A DNA stretch of 57,441 nt, taken from the IMG/VR virus record IMGVR_UViG_3300032267_000867, positions 1-57,441 of that record; one strand, 5' to 3'. The DNA is from a virus. A program made the position numbers and the translations under genes. Positions 49,739 to 57,189 of the stretch are shown piece by piece. The stretch's first letter is position 1. Every line of letters begins with the position of its first letter. The notes under the pieces were generated by a model. That model was given only the letters and a program-made list of their open reading frames with translations, did not search any database and was not told where the DNA came from.

Positions 49739-50628
49739 GCCACCGCCATATCGTCAAACAGATCGACTGCGCCAGCTTCGCTTGCGTCAAGATTCCGGCA
49801 AGCCTGCCGCCAATAGGTTTCCTTGAGTTCAACGCCCACAAACTTGCGGCGGGCGCGCAAAGCACCGAAACCTTCCGATCCAATCCCCATAAACGGAGAT
49901 AGCACCACGTCGCCCGGGTTGCTCCACATGCGCAACGCACGTTCAATCACGTCGAGTTGCAGCGGGCACAAATGCCGCTCGTCGCCCATTTCCTTGGCGG
50001 CGGCGGTGTTGAGCGTGCGGGTTTGATTGACCGTCATCCAAACCGGGCTGGCGATTTCCTGCCAGAGCGGCAGCGGGAATTCGCTTGGCGTATGCTTGAT
50101 CGGTGAAGCGTTCACGCCCGGCTTGCGGAACACCAGCAGGTAATCCGGCATGCCTTGGCGACTGCGGCTGCTATCGGCCTGCAACGTCTTGTAGAGCAGC
50201 CCGTGAGCCTTGGTGCGGGTCATTTCCACCACCGGGCACTTCCAGATGGTCACACGACTATGCAGCACCCATCCGGCTTCCATGTGAGTTCGGATGATGT
50301 CACCGGAGAAATCCTTAATCCCAATTTCTCCGTCGATCCACGCGCGCATCGGCAGATCGGAACAATGCACCGCGCTCAACCGGCCCGGTTTTGTGATCCG
50401 GAATTTCTCCGCCACCTCAAACGCATAATGCTTAGCGAATTCGCCATCCGTGGCGCTATTGCCCATGTCAGCGGCGCTGCTGCTGTAAATGAACAAATTC
50501 CCGAATGGCGGCGAATAGACCGAAAAATCCACGGAAGCGTCCGGAAGCTGCCGCAAAACATCCACGCAATCGCCGTGGTAGGCGACGTAGCCGTCGCCAT
50601 GCGCCTCGTTCAAGCACTGAATAGCCAT
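49735..50628 (-). CDS. DNA methyltransferase, beta class (N6A or N4C)
   Basis: 297 residues. Motif IV SPPF (39-42) comes before motif I SPFMGIGSEG (about 244-253) and EL of motif II, the permuted order of the beta class. The QADSSRSRQGMPDYLLVF and FRKPGV strands fit. No cognate restriction enzyme is near, so it probably protects phage DNA. It is coupled to the SNF2-like gene by a 19-base overlap. Confidence 0.92.
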   Translation of the reverse strand: MAIQCLNEAHGDGYVAYHGDCVDVLRQLPDASVDFSVYSPPFGNLFIYSSSAADMGNSATDGEFAKHYAFEVAEKFRITKPGRLSAVHCSDLPMRAWIDGEIGIKDFSGDIIRTHMEAGWVLHSRVTIWKCPVVEMTRTKAHGLLYKTLQADSSRSRQGMPDYLLVFRKPGVNASPIKHTPSEFPLPLWQEIASPVWMTVNQTRTLNTAAAKEMGDERHLCPLQLDVIERALRMWSNPGDVVLSPFMGIGSEGFGALRARRKFVGVELKETYWRQACRNLDASEAGAVDLFDDMAVA

Positions 50629-51992
50629 GATGGTATCTTTCCCTTGTGGTTAGGTTGATATTTTACGCGGGTTTCCGATTTTTGACCAGCCCGCTTCATC
50701 GCGGAAGCCATGGCGCGCTTCATTTTTGAGTGATCCGCGCTCTTGCGGTCGATCACGCGGCCAATCTGGTCTTCGCCTTCCGCCACGATCAAATGGCAGT
50801 CCACCGGTCGGGCTTGACCAAAGCGCCAGCATCGACGCACTGCCTGATACCATGCCTCGTAGCTAAAGCTGCGCCCGGCGAAAATCATCACGTTGCAATG
50901 CTGCCAGTTCATGCCAAAGCCCGCGACGGATGGCTTGGTGATCAGCACCCGGGCGGTGCCCGTGGCAAACGCCGTCAACCGATCTTCTTTTTGCCGGGCA
51001 TCCATGCTGCCGCGCACCTCGACGGCATCGGGAATCGCAGCACGCAATGCGTCGGCTTCATAATCGGTGTCGCACCACAACAGGCACGCGCCTTCGGTAG
51101 GCACAAGGCTGGCGCACATTGCGGCGCGGGCGTCGGCGGTTTGACGTTTAACGTCATGCAACGTAGTCGCGCTTACCTCCAGCGAGAATAGGGCGCCAGC
51201 GGGCGCGCGAACATCGCCCGCCGCCTTGTGGCGGAGGACGTTAAGCGGAGGCAGGATATATTCGCTGGCGTCGTGGCCCAGGTCCGCAGGCGTCTCTGCC
51301 ATCCGCGCCCACGACGCCATCCAATCCCAGAATTCTTGCTCGGCGTGTCGCTTGATCCGCCATTTCTGGCTGGCCTGTTCGGTGTCGTTGATAAAGAATC
51401 TGGTCAGCATCTCGGTGGACGACATGATGCCGAGAAACTCGGCGTGATTGCCAAGTTCCATGTGATCGTTTGGGGCTGGCGTTGCGGTTGCCGCCATGCG
51501 GAAACGCGCGCCGCTGAATGCCTCGATCAGACTGCGCGTGGTTTTGCCGGTAAAACTTTTTAGGATTGAGCTTTCGTCGAGAGCCACAGCACCAAACGCG
51601 GAGGGGTTCAGCGCATCAAGCATGTCGTAGTTGCAAACGTTGATGCCGGGACCGGCTTCGGATTGGCTGCGGATTTGCCGGGCTTGATACCCAAACCGAT
51701 CCGCCTCGCGGACGATCTGCGCTGCGACGGCAAGCGGCGTTAAAATCAGCGCCATGCCGTTGGTGGCAGCGGCGGCGTGGTGGCACCATTCAAGCTGAGT
51801 GAGTGTCTTTCCCAAGCCAGTGTCCAGAAAGCAGCCCCACCGGCCTTGGCGCAGCCCAAACGCCACGCAATCGGCTTGGTGCGGCTTAAGGGCCGGGTTG
51901 AGCTGCGGCACCACGTCCAGCCCGGAAGCGTGCGGGCGCGGCGCTTTGCTGGCCAAAAATTTTAGATATGTGGAGTTATCTCCATCGCTCAT
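50610..51992 (-). CDS. SNF2-like SF2 helicase
   Basis: 460 residues. Motif I DTGLGKT (57-63), motif II LDES (138-141), motif III AATATPAP (about 167-174), then a C-terminal lobe with RVLITKPSVAGFGMNWQHC and WYQAVRRCWRFGQ (motif VI). Phages often carry this protein next to a DNA methyltransferase, as here. It may move along DNA to remodel protein-DNA complexes in replication or defence evasion. AAAGGAA before the ATG, behind a hairpin. Confidence 0.92.
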   Translation of the reverse strand: MSDGDNSTYLKFLASKAPRPHASGLDVVPQLNPALKPHQADCVAFGLRQGRWGCFLDTGLGKTLTQLEWCHHAAAATNGMALILTPLAVAAQIVREADRFGYQARQIRSQSEAGPGINVCNYDMLDALNPSAFGAVALDESSILKSFTGKTTRSLIEAFSGARFRMAATATPAPNDHMELGNHAEFLGIMSSTEMLTRFFINDTEQASQKWRIKRHAEQEFWDWMASWARMAETPADLGHDASEYILPPLNVLRHKAAGDVRAPAGALFSLEVSATTLHDVKRQTADARAAMCASLVPTEGACLLWCDTDYEADALRAAIPDAVEVRGSMDARQKEDRLTAFATGTARVLITKPSVAGFGMNWQHCNVMIFAGRSFSYEAWYQAVRRCWRFGQARPVDCHLIVAEGEDQIGRVIDRKSADHSKMKRAMASAMKRAGQKSETRVKYQPNHKGKIPSWLFSA

Positions 51993-52008
51993 TGTGATTT
52001 CCTTTCCT

Positions 52009-52035
52009 GATGGGCCAATGGCCCATCGCTTTTTT
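52009..52035 (+). terminator. Hairpin before the SNF2-like gene, plus-strand terminator shape
   Basis: Perfect 8-bp arms GATGGGCC/GGCCCATC with a three-base loop, then GC and six T on the plus strand. On the message it lies after an A-run and directly before AGGAAAGGAA. It would stop plus-strand RNA and structure the 5' UTR of the gene. Confidence 0.7.
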
Positions 52036-52064
52036 ACGGGATAATGTTTTTTGACGATAGGGGA

Positions 52065-53645
52065 TCACTCCCCGTCGCGCTTCTTTTTCTCAACCGTCAC
52101 ATGCACCAGGGTTTCCTGGGCGCGAGTGGCTGCAACATACATTAGGTTGCGCTCCTGGCCCTTCTGCCAATCTTGACGGGCGTAGAAGCTGGGTTGGTAG
52201 GCGTTGGCGCCCCACCAGATCACGCGCGGCCATTCCCGGCCCTTGCTTTTGTGGATGGTCGAAAGCGTGACCACCTTGGGGCGCTCGCCTGCGGGCGTGT
52301 CGCCAAACAGCTTGTTGATGGCAATCTCGACGCTGGAGATGTGCGCATCGTCGGGAAGCACGCTCATGATTTCAAACAGCGTGCTGGTTTGGTCCGCGAT
52401 TTTGTCGGCTTGTGCGTCCTGGCCGCGATCCGTGGCGCGGGCGATTTCCGCCCGTGACCACCGGCCCAGGCGGTCGCGCAGGTCTTCCACCGTGGTGGCG
52501 GTCTTCCACTTTTTGGCCAGCTTGATGAGGCCCAAGCCAATGTCGCGGCCCTCAATGATGCAGCCCTTGCCGCGCCGGATGAGGCTATAGGCGATTTCGA
52601 CCAGCGGCGCGGTGTTGCGGCAGAGGATTGCGTCGTTGGCGGTCAGCGTGACGTAGGTTGCCTCCCAGAATACTTTTTCGTCGATCCGCTTAACGCTGCC
52701 CTGGGCGGCGTTGGCGGCGGGCTGGATGTGCTGCACCCATTGGCGGGCTTCGGCCACCACCGCCTTGGGGCAGCGGTAGGAAACGGTCAGCGGCAGGGTG
52801 ATGGCGGAGAATTCGTCGCGGATGAGGCCAAGGCTATCGGAATCCGCGCCGGTGAAGCCGTAGATGGCTTGCGCGGGGTCGCCCACCGCAACCAAACGGC
52901 CACCGGGCGCGAGCAACTTGCTGGCCAGGGCGCGGCGGGTGGCGTTGGTGTCCTGCGCTTCGTCGATCAGCACCCAGTCAAACGGGCGGATGGTCAGGTT
53001 GCGCTGAATGGGCAGGTAAACCATGTCGTCGAAGTCAATCATTTCGTCGGCCATGTCGTTGCTGACGGTCAGCAATTCGGCGGCGGCGTCGATGCCCTCG
53101 CCAAGCGCGTAGCCATCGGGCAGCAGTTCGGCAATGGCGTGATGGGCGATCATGTCTTCCCATGCCTTGGTGTCGGCGATGCTGACCATCGCGCCGATGC
53201 CCGCCTGCTTGGCCATAGATGCCGTTTTGATGGCAAAGCTGTGCATGTCCATCGGCAGGCGCCTGTTTTGCGTCATGCGCTTGGCGATGGTGATCAACTT
53301 CTTGCCGTCTACCTTGGTTCGGGGGCAGATGGTGCGCAGGGCGGAAAAGCCAAAGCTATGCACCGTGCCGATGCGCACTCGGGCGCCGAGGTTGAGCGGC
53401 GCGGCCTTGATTGCAATCTCCTCCGCAATTTTCTTGTTGTAAGCCATGAAAGCCACGTCGCCGTTGGTGCGGTCGAGCAGGTTGATAAGGGTGGTGGTCT
53501 TGCCCGCACCTGCGACGGCTTCGATGACCGCGCTGCCGGTGCCATTGCTGGTCCAGTCATAAACCGCAATTTGCTGGGGCGAAGGTTGGTGCTTGGCTGC
53601 GGGAGCGGCCTGGGTGGCGGCGATGCGGGTGGGAAGCGGTGCCAT
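52065..53645 (-). CDS. SF1 helicase, UvrD/Rep-like
   Basis: 526 residues. Motif I AVAGAGKT (43-50), motif Ia FMAYNKKIAEE, motif Ib GTVHSFGF, motif II VLIDEAQD (225-232), motif III VGDPAQAIYGF (254-264), motif IV SYRCP, motif V STIHKSKGREW (about 474-484) and VAATRAQ (motif VI). A 3'-to-5' DNA helicase for replication or repair. AAAGGAAC precedes the ATG, behind hairpin 53664-53683. Confidence 0.95.
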   Translation of the reverse strand: MAPLPTRIAATQAAPAAKHQPSPQQIAVYDWTSNGTGSAVIEAVAGAGKTTTLINLLDRTNGDVAFMAYNKKIAEEIAIKAAPLNLGARVRIGTVHSFGFSALRTICPRTKVDGKKLITIAKRMTQNRRLPMDMHSFAIKTASMAKQAGIGAMVSIADTKAWEDMIAHHAIAELLPDGYALGEGIDAAAELLTVSNDMADEMIDFDDMVYLPIQRNLTIRPFDWVLIDEAQDTNATRRALASKLLAPGGRLVAVGDPAQAIYGFTGADSDSLGLIRDEFSAITLPLTVSYRCPKAVVAEARQWVQHIQPAANAAQGSVKRIDEKVFWEATYVTLTANDAILCRNTAPLVEIAYSLIRRGKGCIIEGRDIGLGLIKLAKKWKTATTVEDLRDRLGRWSRAEIARATDRGQDAQADKIADQTSTLFEIMSVLPDDAHISSVEIAINKLFGDTPAGERPKVVTLSTIHKSKGREWPRVIWWGANAYQPSFYARQDWQKGQERNLMYVAATRAQETLVHVTVEKKKRDGE

Positions 53646-53663
53646 TTTTTAGTTCCTTTCTCT

Positions 53664-53694
53664 GCGGGGCATCATCGCCCCGCCCGATTTTTTT
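53664..53694 (+). terminator. Hairpin before the SF1 helicase, plus-strand T-run
   Basis: Arms GCGGGGC/GCCCCGC (7 bp), loop ATCATC, then four bases and seven T on the plus strand. On the message it lies between an A-run and AGAGAAAGGAAC, the same layout as its relatives. Confidence 0.6.
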
Positions 53695-53703
53695 ACAGGG
53701 TTT

Positions 53704-53731
53704 TTTTTACCGCGCCAACCCCCTTGTCCAA
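53704..53731 (-). promoter_or_regulatory. Possible sigma-70-type promoter for the SF1 helicase
   Basis: On the minus strand TTGGAC and TAAAAA stand 16 bases apart in the 162-bp gap before the gene. The -10 is weak and partly A-run, so this is a candidate only. Confidence 0.3.
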
Positions 53732-53771
53732 TATTTTTTTGACGGGCGCGGATTTTTTAGGTGGGAAATAC

Positions 53772-53790
53772 TTAACCGGATTCCGGTTAA
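53772..53790. promoter_or_regulatory. Perfect palindrome, candidate operator
   Basis: Arms TTAACCGGA/TCCGGTTAA with one central base, in the gap between the 29-residue membrane protein and the SF1 helicase, upstream of the candidate promoter. A dimeric regulator site is likely. I find no second copy by eye. Confidence 0.5.
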
Positions 53791-53807
53791 TTTTTGACGG
53801 CTTGCCG

Positions 53808-53897
53808 TCAGAGGTAGGCGTGGAGCAAATGGTTCACGCCCCAGGTGTATGCGGCCAAAAATGCGATGGCCAAAATGGTTCGGATCGTGCCGCGCAT
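53808..53897 (-). CDS. Small membrane protein, 29 residues
   Basis: Opens at ATG 53897 with AAAGGAA upstream. It reads RGTIRTILAIAFLAAYTWGV and then NHLLHAYL: one hydrophobic helix after a basic start. The longer frame to 54032 is a shadow. The role is unknown; very short membrane proteins of this kind are frequent among early phage genes. Confidence 0.6.
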   Translation of the reverse strand: MRGTIRTILAIAFLAAYTWGVNHLLHAYL

Positions 53898-53911
53898 TTG
53901 ATTGATTCCTT

Positions 53912-54205
53912 TCAGGCGATAATGGCGAAGGCGGAAGCGACGCTGGACACGCTGCCTGCTCCTGAGAGCGCATCGCTTGCAGCCCCGTAAAGATCGCCGC
54001 GCCCAATGTGGCCGCAGAACGAAACCACCCACCCATCTGCGTCAGTGCGGGCGATGACGGTCTTGCCGTCGGCTTCGACGCGGAGCAGGCGATGCCCGTT
54101 CATCTCGACCACCACCAGGGTTCCAAAGGTTCCGGAATCTGTCCCATCCCGCAAAAAGCAGTTGATGATGGTCTCGATTTTTTCAGCGGTGTTGATGTTG
54201 AACAT
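53912..54205 (-). CDS. Early protein, unknown function
   Basis: 97 residues, mixed alpha/beta (TLVVVEMNGHRLLRVEADGKTVIA), ending in a Ser/Ala/Gly-rich tail. No family is recognised. AAAGGAA lies before the start, with hairpin 54237-54256 just upstream. Confidence 0.72.
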   Translation of the reverse strand: MFNINTAEKIETIINCFLRDGTDSGTFGTLVVVEMNGHRLLRVEADGKTVIARTDADGWVVSFCGHIGRGDLYGAASDALSGAGSVSSVASAFAIIA

Positions 54206-54236
54206 TTTGAATTCCTTTCTCTGGCTGGCTCATCAG

Positions 54237-54256
54237 CGCCGGGTTGCCGCCCGGCG
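54237..54256 (-). promoter_or_regulatory. 5' UTR hairpin of 53912-54205
   Basis: Arms CGCCGGG/CCCGGCG with a six-base loop, about 14 bases before AGAGAAAGGAA. A second GGGGC/GCCCC stem lies behind it, near the previous stop. It belongs to the family of pre-ribosome-site hairpins. Confidence 0.55.
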
Positions 54257-54288
54257 GACCATTGGGGCCGAGGCCCCTAGGTTTCGCC

Positions 54289-54699
54289 TTAAAAATATGA
54301 TTGCATCATCGGGGAAAGGTCGTCGATGTTTCCGCCGTTGCGGAGGTAATCCATGGCCGGGGCGATCTCGGCGGCTTCGAAGGCGCTGTAAGCCTCTGAA
54401 CCATAAACCGGGGCGCCTTCGTTCCAGCGATCCCGATCCAGCTTGCCGCCCGCCTTGAGATGAGCATCCACCCGATCCGCCAGAGCCTGCGCCTTATCCT
54501 GCGCGCCTTCGACGCGGCGATAAAACCGCTCGCCATCTTCGTGGCAAGCCAGGGCCACGCTGGGAAATGAAACCTCGTGACGGAAGCGACGGCCCTTAGC
54601 GGTTTGAACCTCAACAAAAAACCGCTCGTGATATTCGGGTTCGGGAAAGTCAAAAGATGGAACCGCGAAAAGATCGGAAACCACTGAAACTTCAACCAT
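54289..54699 (-). CDS. Early protein, unknown function
   Basis: 136 residues. Aromatic-rich beta front (VEVSVVSDLFAVPSFDFPEP), an EVQTAKGRRFRHEVSF strand pair, then helices (AQDKAQALADRVDAHLKAGGK). It may be a small enzyme or inhibitor; nothing is recognised. The ribosome site is GGAGAGAAA. Confidence 0.72.
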   Translation of the reverse strand: MVEVSVVSDLFAVPSFDFPEPEYHERFFVEVQTAKGRRFRHEVSFPSVALACHEDGERFYRRVEGAQDKAQALADRVDAHLKAGGKLDRDRWNEGAPVYGSEAYSAFEAAEIAPAMDYLRNGGNIDDLSPMMQSYF

Positions 54700-54719
54700 T
54701 TTCTCTCTCCGTTTCTCTG

Positions 54720-54737
54720 CGGCGCCTCATCGCGCCG
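54720..54737 (-). promoter_or_regulatory. 5' UTR hairpin of 54289-54699
   Basis: Arms CGGCGC/GCGCCG with a GATGAG loop on the message, following an A-rich stretch and preceding CAGAGAAACGGAGAG. Same family as its neighbours. Confidence 0.5.
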
Positions 54738-54763
54738 TCAAAAATGTTTTAACGGGTTTCCTC

Positions 54764-54782
54764 AAAAAAGAAAATAGCCTTT
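54764..54782 (-). repeat. 19-bp motif shared with 11299-11317
   Basis: Exact copy of the motif upstream of 10896-11240. Here AAGAAAAT and ATTTTCTT flank it as an 8-bp stem followed by T-rich sequence just after the stop at 54799, so a terminator role is most likely at this site. Confidence 0.6.
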
Positions 54783-54798
54783 CGCCAATTTTCTTGAT

Positions 54799-55464
54799 TT
54801 ATTTTCGCATCCGGCCCCGCACCATCGTAAGCAGTTCCAGCTTGGTTTTGTTCCGCAGGGAATTTTGAAGCGATGCCACAGCGCGCTCCTCCGCTTCCGT
54901 CATGTTCAAGCCAAGCCTGGGCAGGCGGGGCTTTTCGACCATCTCAATCGCGCACTGCACCGCCTCGCGGGGCTGATAGACAATTGGCTTCAACTCCCCG
55001 GCGTCGCGGGCGTTGTTGCACAAGCGTTCGATGGCGCCTTTGCTCCGCCCCATTTTCTGTCCGATGGCGGGATATGAGAATCCGCGCTTGCGCAGTCCCA
55101 GGATGACCGTTCGTTCTTCGTCGGTGATAGGCTTGAGGTTTCGAGTCAAGATGTTTTGTACCTCGCCTTTGACGATCATGCGGGCGCGAACGTGCCCAAC
55201 GAGGCGGGCCGACACTCCCAGGTTTGCGGCGATCACCACCGGCATTTCGGTGGGGCTGTTGCGGATGGCTTCGTAAATTTCCGGATGCGCGATTCCGCTT
55301 TTGTCTGAGATGCTTTTCACGACGCCTGCTTTGATCATTCGGGCGCGAACGTGCCCGACGGTTTTGGCGGAAAACCCTAGGCGTGCCGCCATGGAGGCGG
55401 GCAATTCGTTCGGGCAGCGCCGAATTTCGTCATAGATTTCGGGATATTTGAGGGGCGTGGTCAT
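54799..55464 (-). CDS. DNA-binding protein with tandem HTH units
   Basis: 221 residues. Two near-duplicate units, YPEIYDEIRRCPNELPASMAARLGFSAKTVGHVRARM and HPEIYEAIRNSPTEMP..., each hold an HTH (MAARLGFSAKTVGHV / IAANLGVSARLVGHV in short form), and a third HTH (YPAIGQKMGRSKGAIERLC) follows. The C-terminus is basic. It probably binds a repeated DNA site, perhaps at the iteron region or early promoters. ATGA overlap with the previous gene. Confidence 0.82.
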   Translation of the reverse strand: MTTPLKYPEIYDEIRRCPNELPASMAARLGFSAKTVGHVRARMIKAGVVKSISDKSGIAHPEIYEAIRNSPTEMPVVIAANLGVSARLVGHVRARMIVKGEVQNILTRNLKPITDEERTVILGLRKRGFSYPAIGQKMGRSKGAIERLCNNARDAGELKPIVYQPREAVQCAIEMVEKPRLPRLGLNMTEAEERAVASLQNSLRNKTKLELLTMVRGRMRK

Positions 55465-55673
55465 TGGGAATTCTTTTTGCGTGGGTCGGGAATGAAGGTG
55501 GGCGGCGGGTTGGCTGCGCGGGCGATAAGCCAGTGCAGCAGGGGCGGCGGTGGCCGGGCGCTACCATTTATCCACCGACGGAACGCACTCTTGCTGCGTC
55601 CGGTCGCTTTAGCCAACCACGCCACCGATACTCCGGTGGCGTCGAGGGCGTCGCGAAATTCCTGGCCGCTCAT
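55461..55673 (-). CDS. Small HTH protein
   Basis: 70 residues. GVSVAWLAKATGRSKSAFRRWING is a Cro/CI-like HTH; the rest is Pro-rich. It may be a transcriptional regulator of early genes. It is ATGA-coupled on both sides. Confidence 0.8.
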   Translation of the reverse strand: MSGQEFRDALDATGVSVAWLAKATGRSKSAFRRWINGSARPPPPLLHWLIARAANPPPTFIPDPRKKNSQ

Positions 55674-55987
55674 TCTGCGGCTCCTTCCAGGGCGTCGATG
55701 ATGCTCTGCACGTCGATGTCATCCAGGGCGCTGATCAGGTCGTCAATGCCACTGGTGGCTTCCGCCATGTTGCTGATGGCGGATTCCATGGCTTGGCCAC
55801 GGTCATTGGCCTGCGCGCCTTCGGAGAGCGCGCCGAAAGCATCTTGCTCTTCGTCGCAAGCGGTCTCGATTTCGTCGCGCAGGTTGGAAAGCTCGTCGGT
55901 CAACGCCTTCACATCCTCGATTTCCTCCATGATTTCGGACAGGCGCTTGGTCACTGCGCCCAGAATTTTGCGGCGTGCTTTGTTCAT
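55670..55987 (-). CDS. Acidic helical protein, unknown function
   Basis: 105 residues from the ATG at 55987 (GGAGAAAGAAA upstream); the frame to 56233 adds an Arg-rich shadow. Long helices with many Glu/Asp (LSEIMEEIEDVKALTDELSN) form a likely coiled coil or DNA mimic. The strongly acidic C-terminal half (SGIDDLISALDDIDVQSIID) fits a DNA-mimic or a bundle protein; unproven. Confidence 0.75.
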   Translation of the reverse strand: MNKARRKILGAVTKRLSEIMEEIEDVKALTDELSNLRDEIETACDEEQDAFGALSEGAQANDRGQAMESAISNMAEATSGIDDLISALDDIDVQSIIDALEGAAE

Positions 55988-56004
55988 TTTCTTTCTCCAT
56001 GTTG

Positions 56005-56026
56005 CCGGGCGGTTGATTCCACCCGG
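56005..56026 (-). promoter_or_regulatory. 5' UTR hairpin of 55670-55987
   Basis: Arms CCGGGTGG/CCGCCCGG on the message (one G-U pair) with an AATCAA loop, 5 bases before TGGAGAAAGAAA. Same family as the other pre-ribosome-site hairpins. Confidence 0.55.
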
Positions 56027-56076
56027 TCGCTTGATGCGCCTCCGTGTGGGGCGGCGCATCCGGTGACCGGTCGGGG

Positions 56077-56280
56077 TTAGTGGCGGGGCTGGCGGCGGGG
56101 CGGGCCTTCGGGCAGCCCCAGCACGTCCCACTCGCGGGTGGGGCGGGCGTAGGCGACGTAGCCCATGCGCTCGGTGGCTTCCGCCATGGTGTTGGCGGCT
56201 TCCAGCGTGGCGACGGGAAGGCACTTCCGCCATTCGCCCGCCTGGGTTCCGCCGATGTAGTAGATCACGGTGTAGGTCAT
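56077..56280 (-). CDS. Small protein, unknown function
   Basis: 67 residues from the ATG at 56280 (AAGGA 11 bases upstream). Starts TYTVIYYIGGTQAGEWRKC, then helix TLEAANTMAEATERMGYVAYA: a compact alpha/beta fold. The frame to 56292 starts too close to its ribosome site. No family is recognised. Confidence 0.7.
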   Translation of the reverse strand: MTYTVIYYIGGTQAGEWRKCLPVATLEAANTMAEATERMGYVAYARPTREWDVLGLPEGPPRRQPRH

Positions 56281-56284
56281 CGCT

Positions 56285-56434
56285 TTACGCATCCTTCTTT
56301 TTGGGAGTGGTCAGGAGCAGCCCGTTGCGCTCAAGCCACGCTTTGCGGTTGGCCAGCATCTGGTCGATGGTGGTCGGCATCTTGCTGATGGCGGCTTCGA
56401 CTTCGGCCTTGGTCATTGTGTGCTTCATGCTCAT
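56285..56434 (-). CDS. Small protein, unknown function
   Basis: 49 residues from the ATG at 56434 with AAAGGAAC upstream; an extra ATG two codons later is also possible. It reads TKAEVEAAISKMPTTIDQML and a basic end (TTPKKKDA). Helical. Unknown role. Confidence 0.65.
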   Translation of the reverse strand: MSMKHTMTKAEVEAAISKMPTTIDQMLANRKAWLERNGLLLTTPKKKDA

Positions 56435-56452
56435 CGTCCTAGTTCCTTTCCT

Positions 56453-56489
56453 GCGGCGGTCGGTTGATCCCGCCGCCTGCACCCTTTTT
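56453..56489 (+). terminator. Hairpin before 56285-56434, plus-strand T-run
   Basis: Arms GCGGCGG/CCGCCGC (7 bp) with a ten-base loop, then five T nine bases later on the plus strand. On the message an A-rich stretch precedes it and AGGAAAGGAAC follows. The gap 56435-56631 contains nothing else convincing: a 13-codon ORF and a weak TAAAAT box only. Confidence 0.5.
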
Positions 56490-56631
56490 AATGCTCATCA
56501 AAAAACGATGCAACCCAAAAAGCGCCCATAGGACAAATTATTTTACAATCGCCAGGAACGCCACCAGAGGCCCGCCAGCGGCTTTAAGGCGTTCTCAAGG
56601 GATCATCTGCCGCCCAGGCTCCAGACCGCCT

Positions 56632-56907
56632 TCAGCGGTCATAGATGGTTGGATACATGCCCACCTTCTCGGCAATCCACACACCAAGGATGGTGCCTGC
56701 AACATCTCTGTCAGCCGGTTCAAAGCACGACACATAAGCATCAATCGCGTTCGCCAGCATGCTGCCGACAAATGCGTTCGAGTCATCCTCCCCAAACAAA
56801 TCAAAGGCTGCACTTGCGGCCCTATACATCGCCTCGTGAACCCTCTCCCTTTCCGGTGATGCCATCCGGAGTTTGGATTCCAGCCGTGATCGTGTTTCTG
56901 CGTCCAT
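56632..56907 (-). CDS. Early protein, first gene after the candidate origin
   Basis: 91 residues, helical (ERVHEAMYRAASAAFDLFGE and ADRDVAGTILGVWIAEKVG). No family is recognised. ACAGGAGAG lies before the ATG. It is the first gene transcribed out of the iteron region. The stem GACCGC/GCGGTC overlaps its stop. Confidence 0.72.
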   Translation of the reverse strand: MDAETRSRLESKLRMASPERERVHEAMYRAASAAFDLFGEDDSNAFVGSMLANAIDAYVSCFEPADRDVAGTILGVWIAEKVGMYPTIYDR

Positions 56908-57189
56908 TTTCTCTCTCCTGTAAAAAAAACATTGACTTGCTAAATTGCTTGCTAAGTTAGGTGGGGGCTAAGTGCTTGTGCTTGCTTGCTTTTTTCTCTA
57001 ATTTAACAACTTAACAATTTAGCATAAGGGGGGGGGGTAAACCGGAACCATCGCGCGTGATGGAAATCATGTGACACGCGATACGTATAAACCCCTTCCA
57101 TATGCTAAATTGCTAAATTGCTAAACCGAGTGTTTTCAAGCACTTACCAGTGCTAAGTTAGGCAATTTAGCATTGCTAAATTCAATCCA
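56908..57189. other. AT-rich iteron region, candidate replication origin
   Basis: The longest gene-free stretch (282 bp). Direct and inverted copies of TGCTAAAT recur: three head-to-tail at 57103-57125, singles at 56938 and near 57015, and an inverted pair ATTTAGCA/TGCTAAAT around 57165-57182. TGCTAAGTTAGG occurs twice (56950-56961 and 57151-57162). A dyad CGCGTG/CACGCG (57054-57080) and a run of ten G (57028-57037) complete it. Such iterons beside a primase-helicase suggest an origin; a promoter for the early genes must also lie here, but I cannot place one firmly. Confidence 0.65.

Noticed and set aside
52728-53990. Plus-strand ORF of 420 codons
   Set aside because: It is opposite the SF1 helicase, whose motifs are complete; the ORF has no motif or ribosome site.
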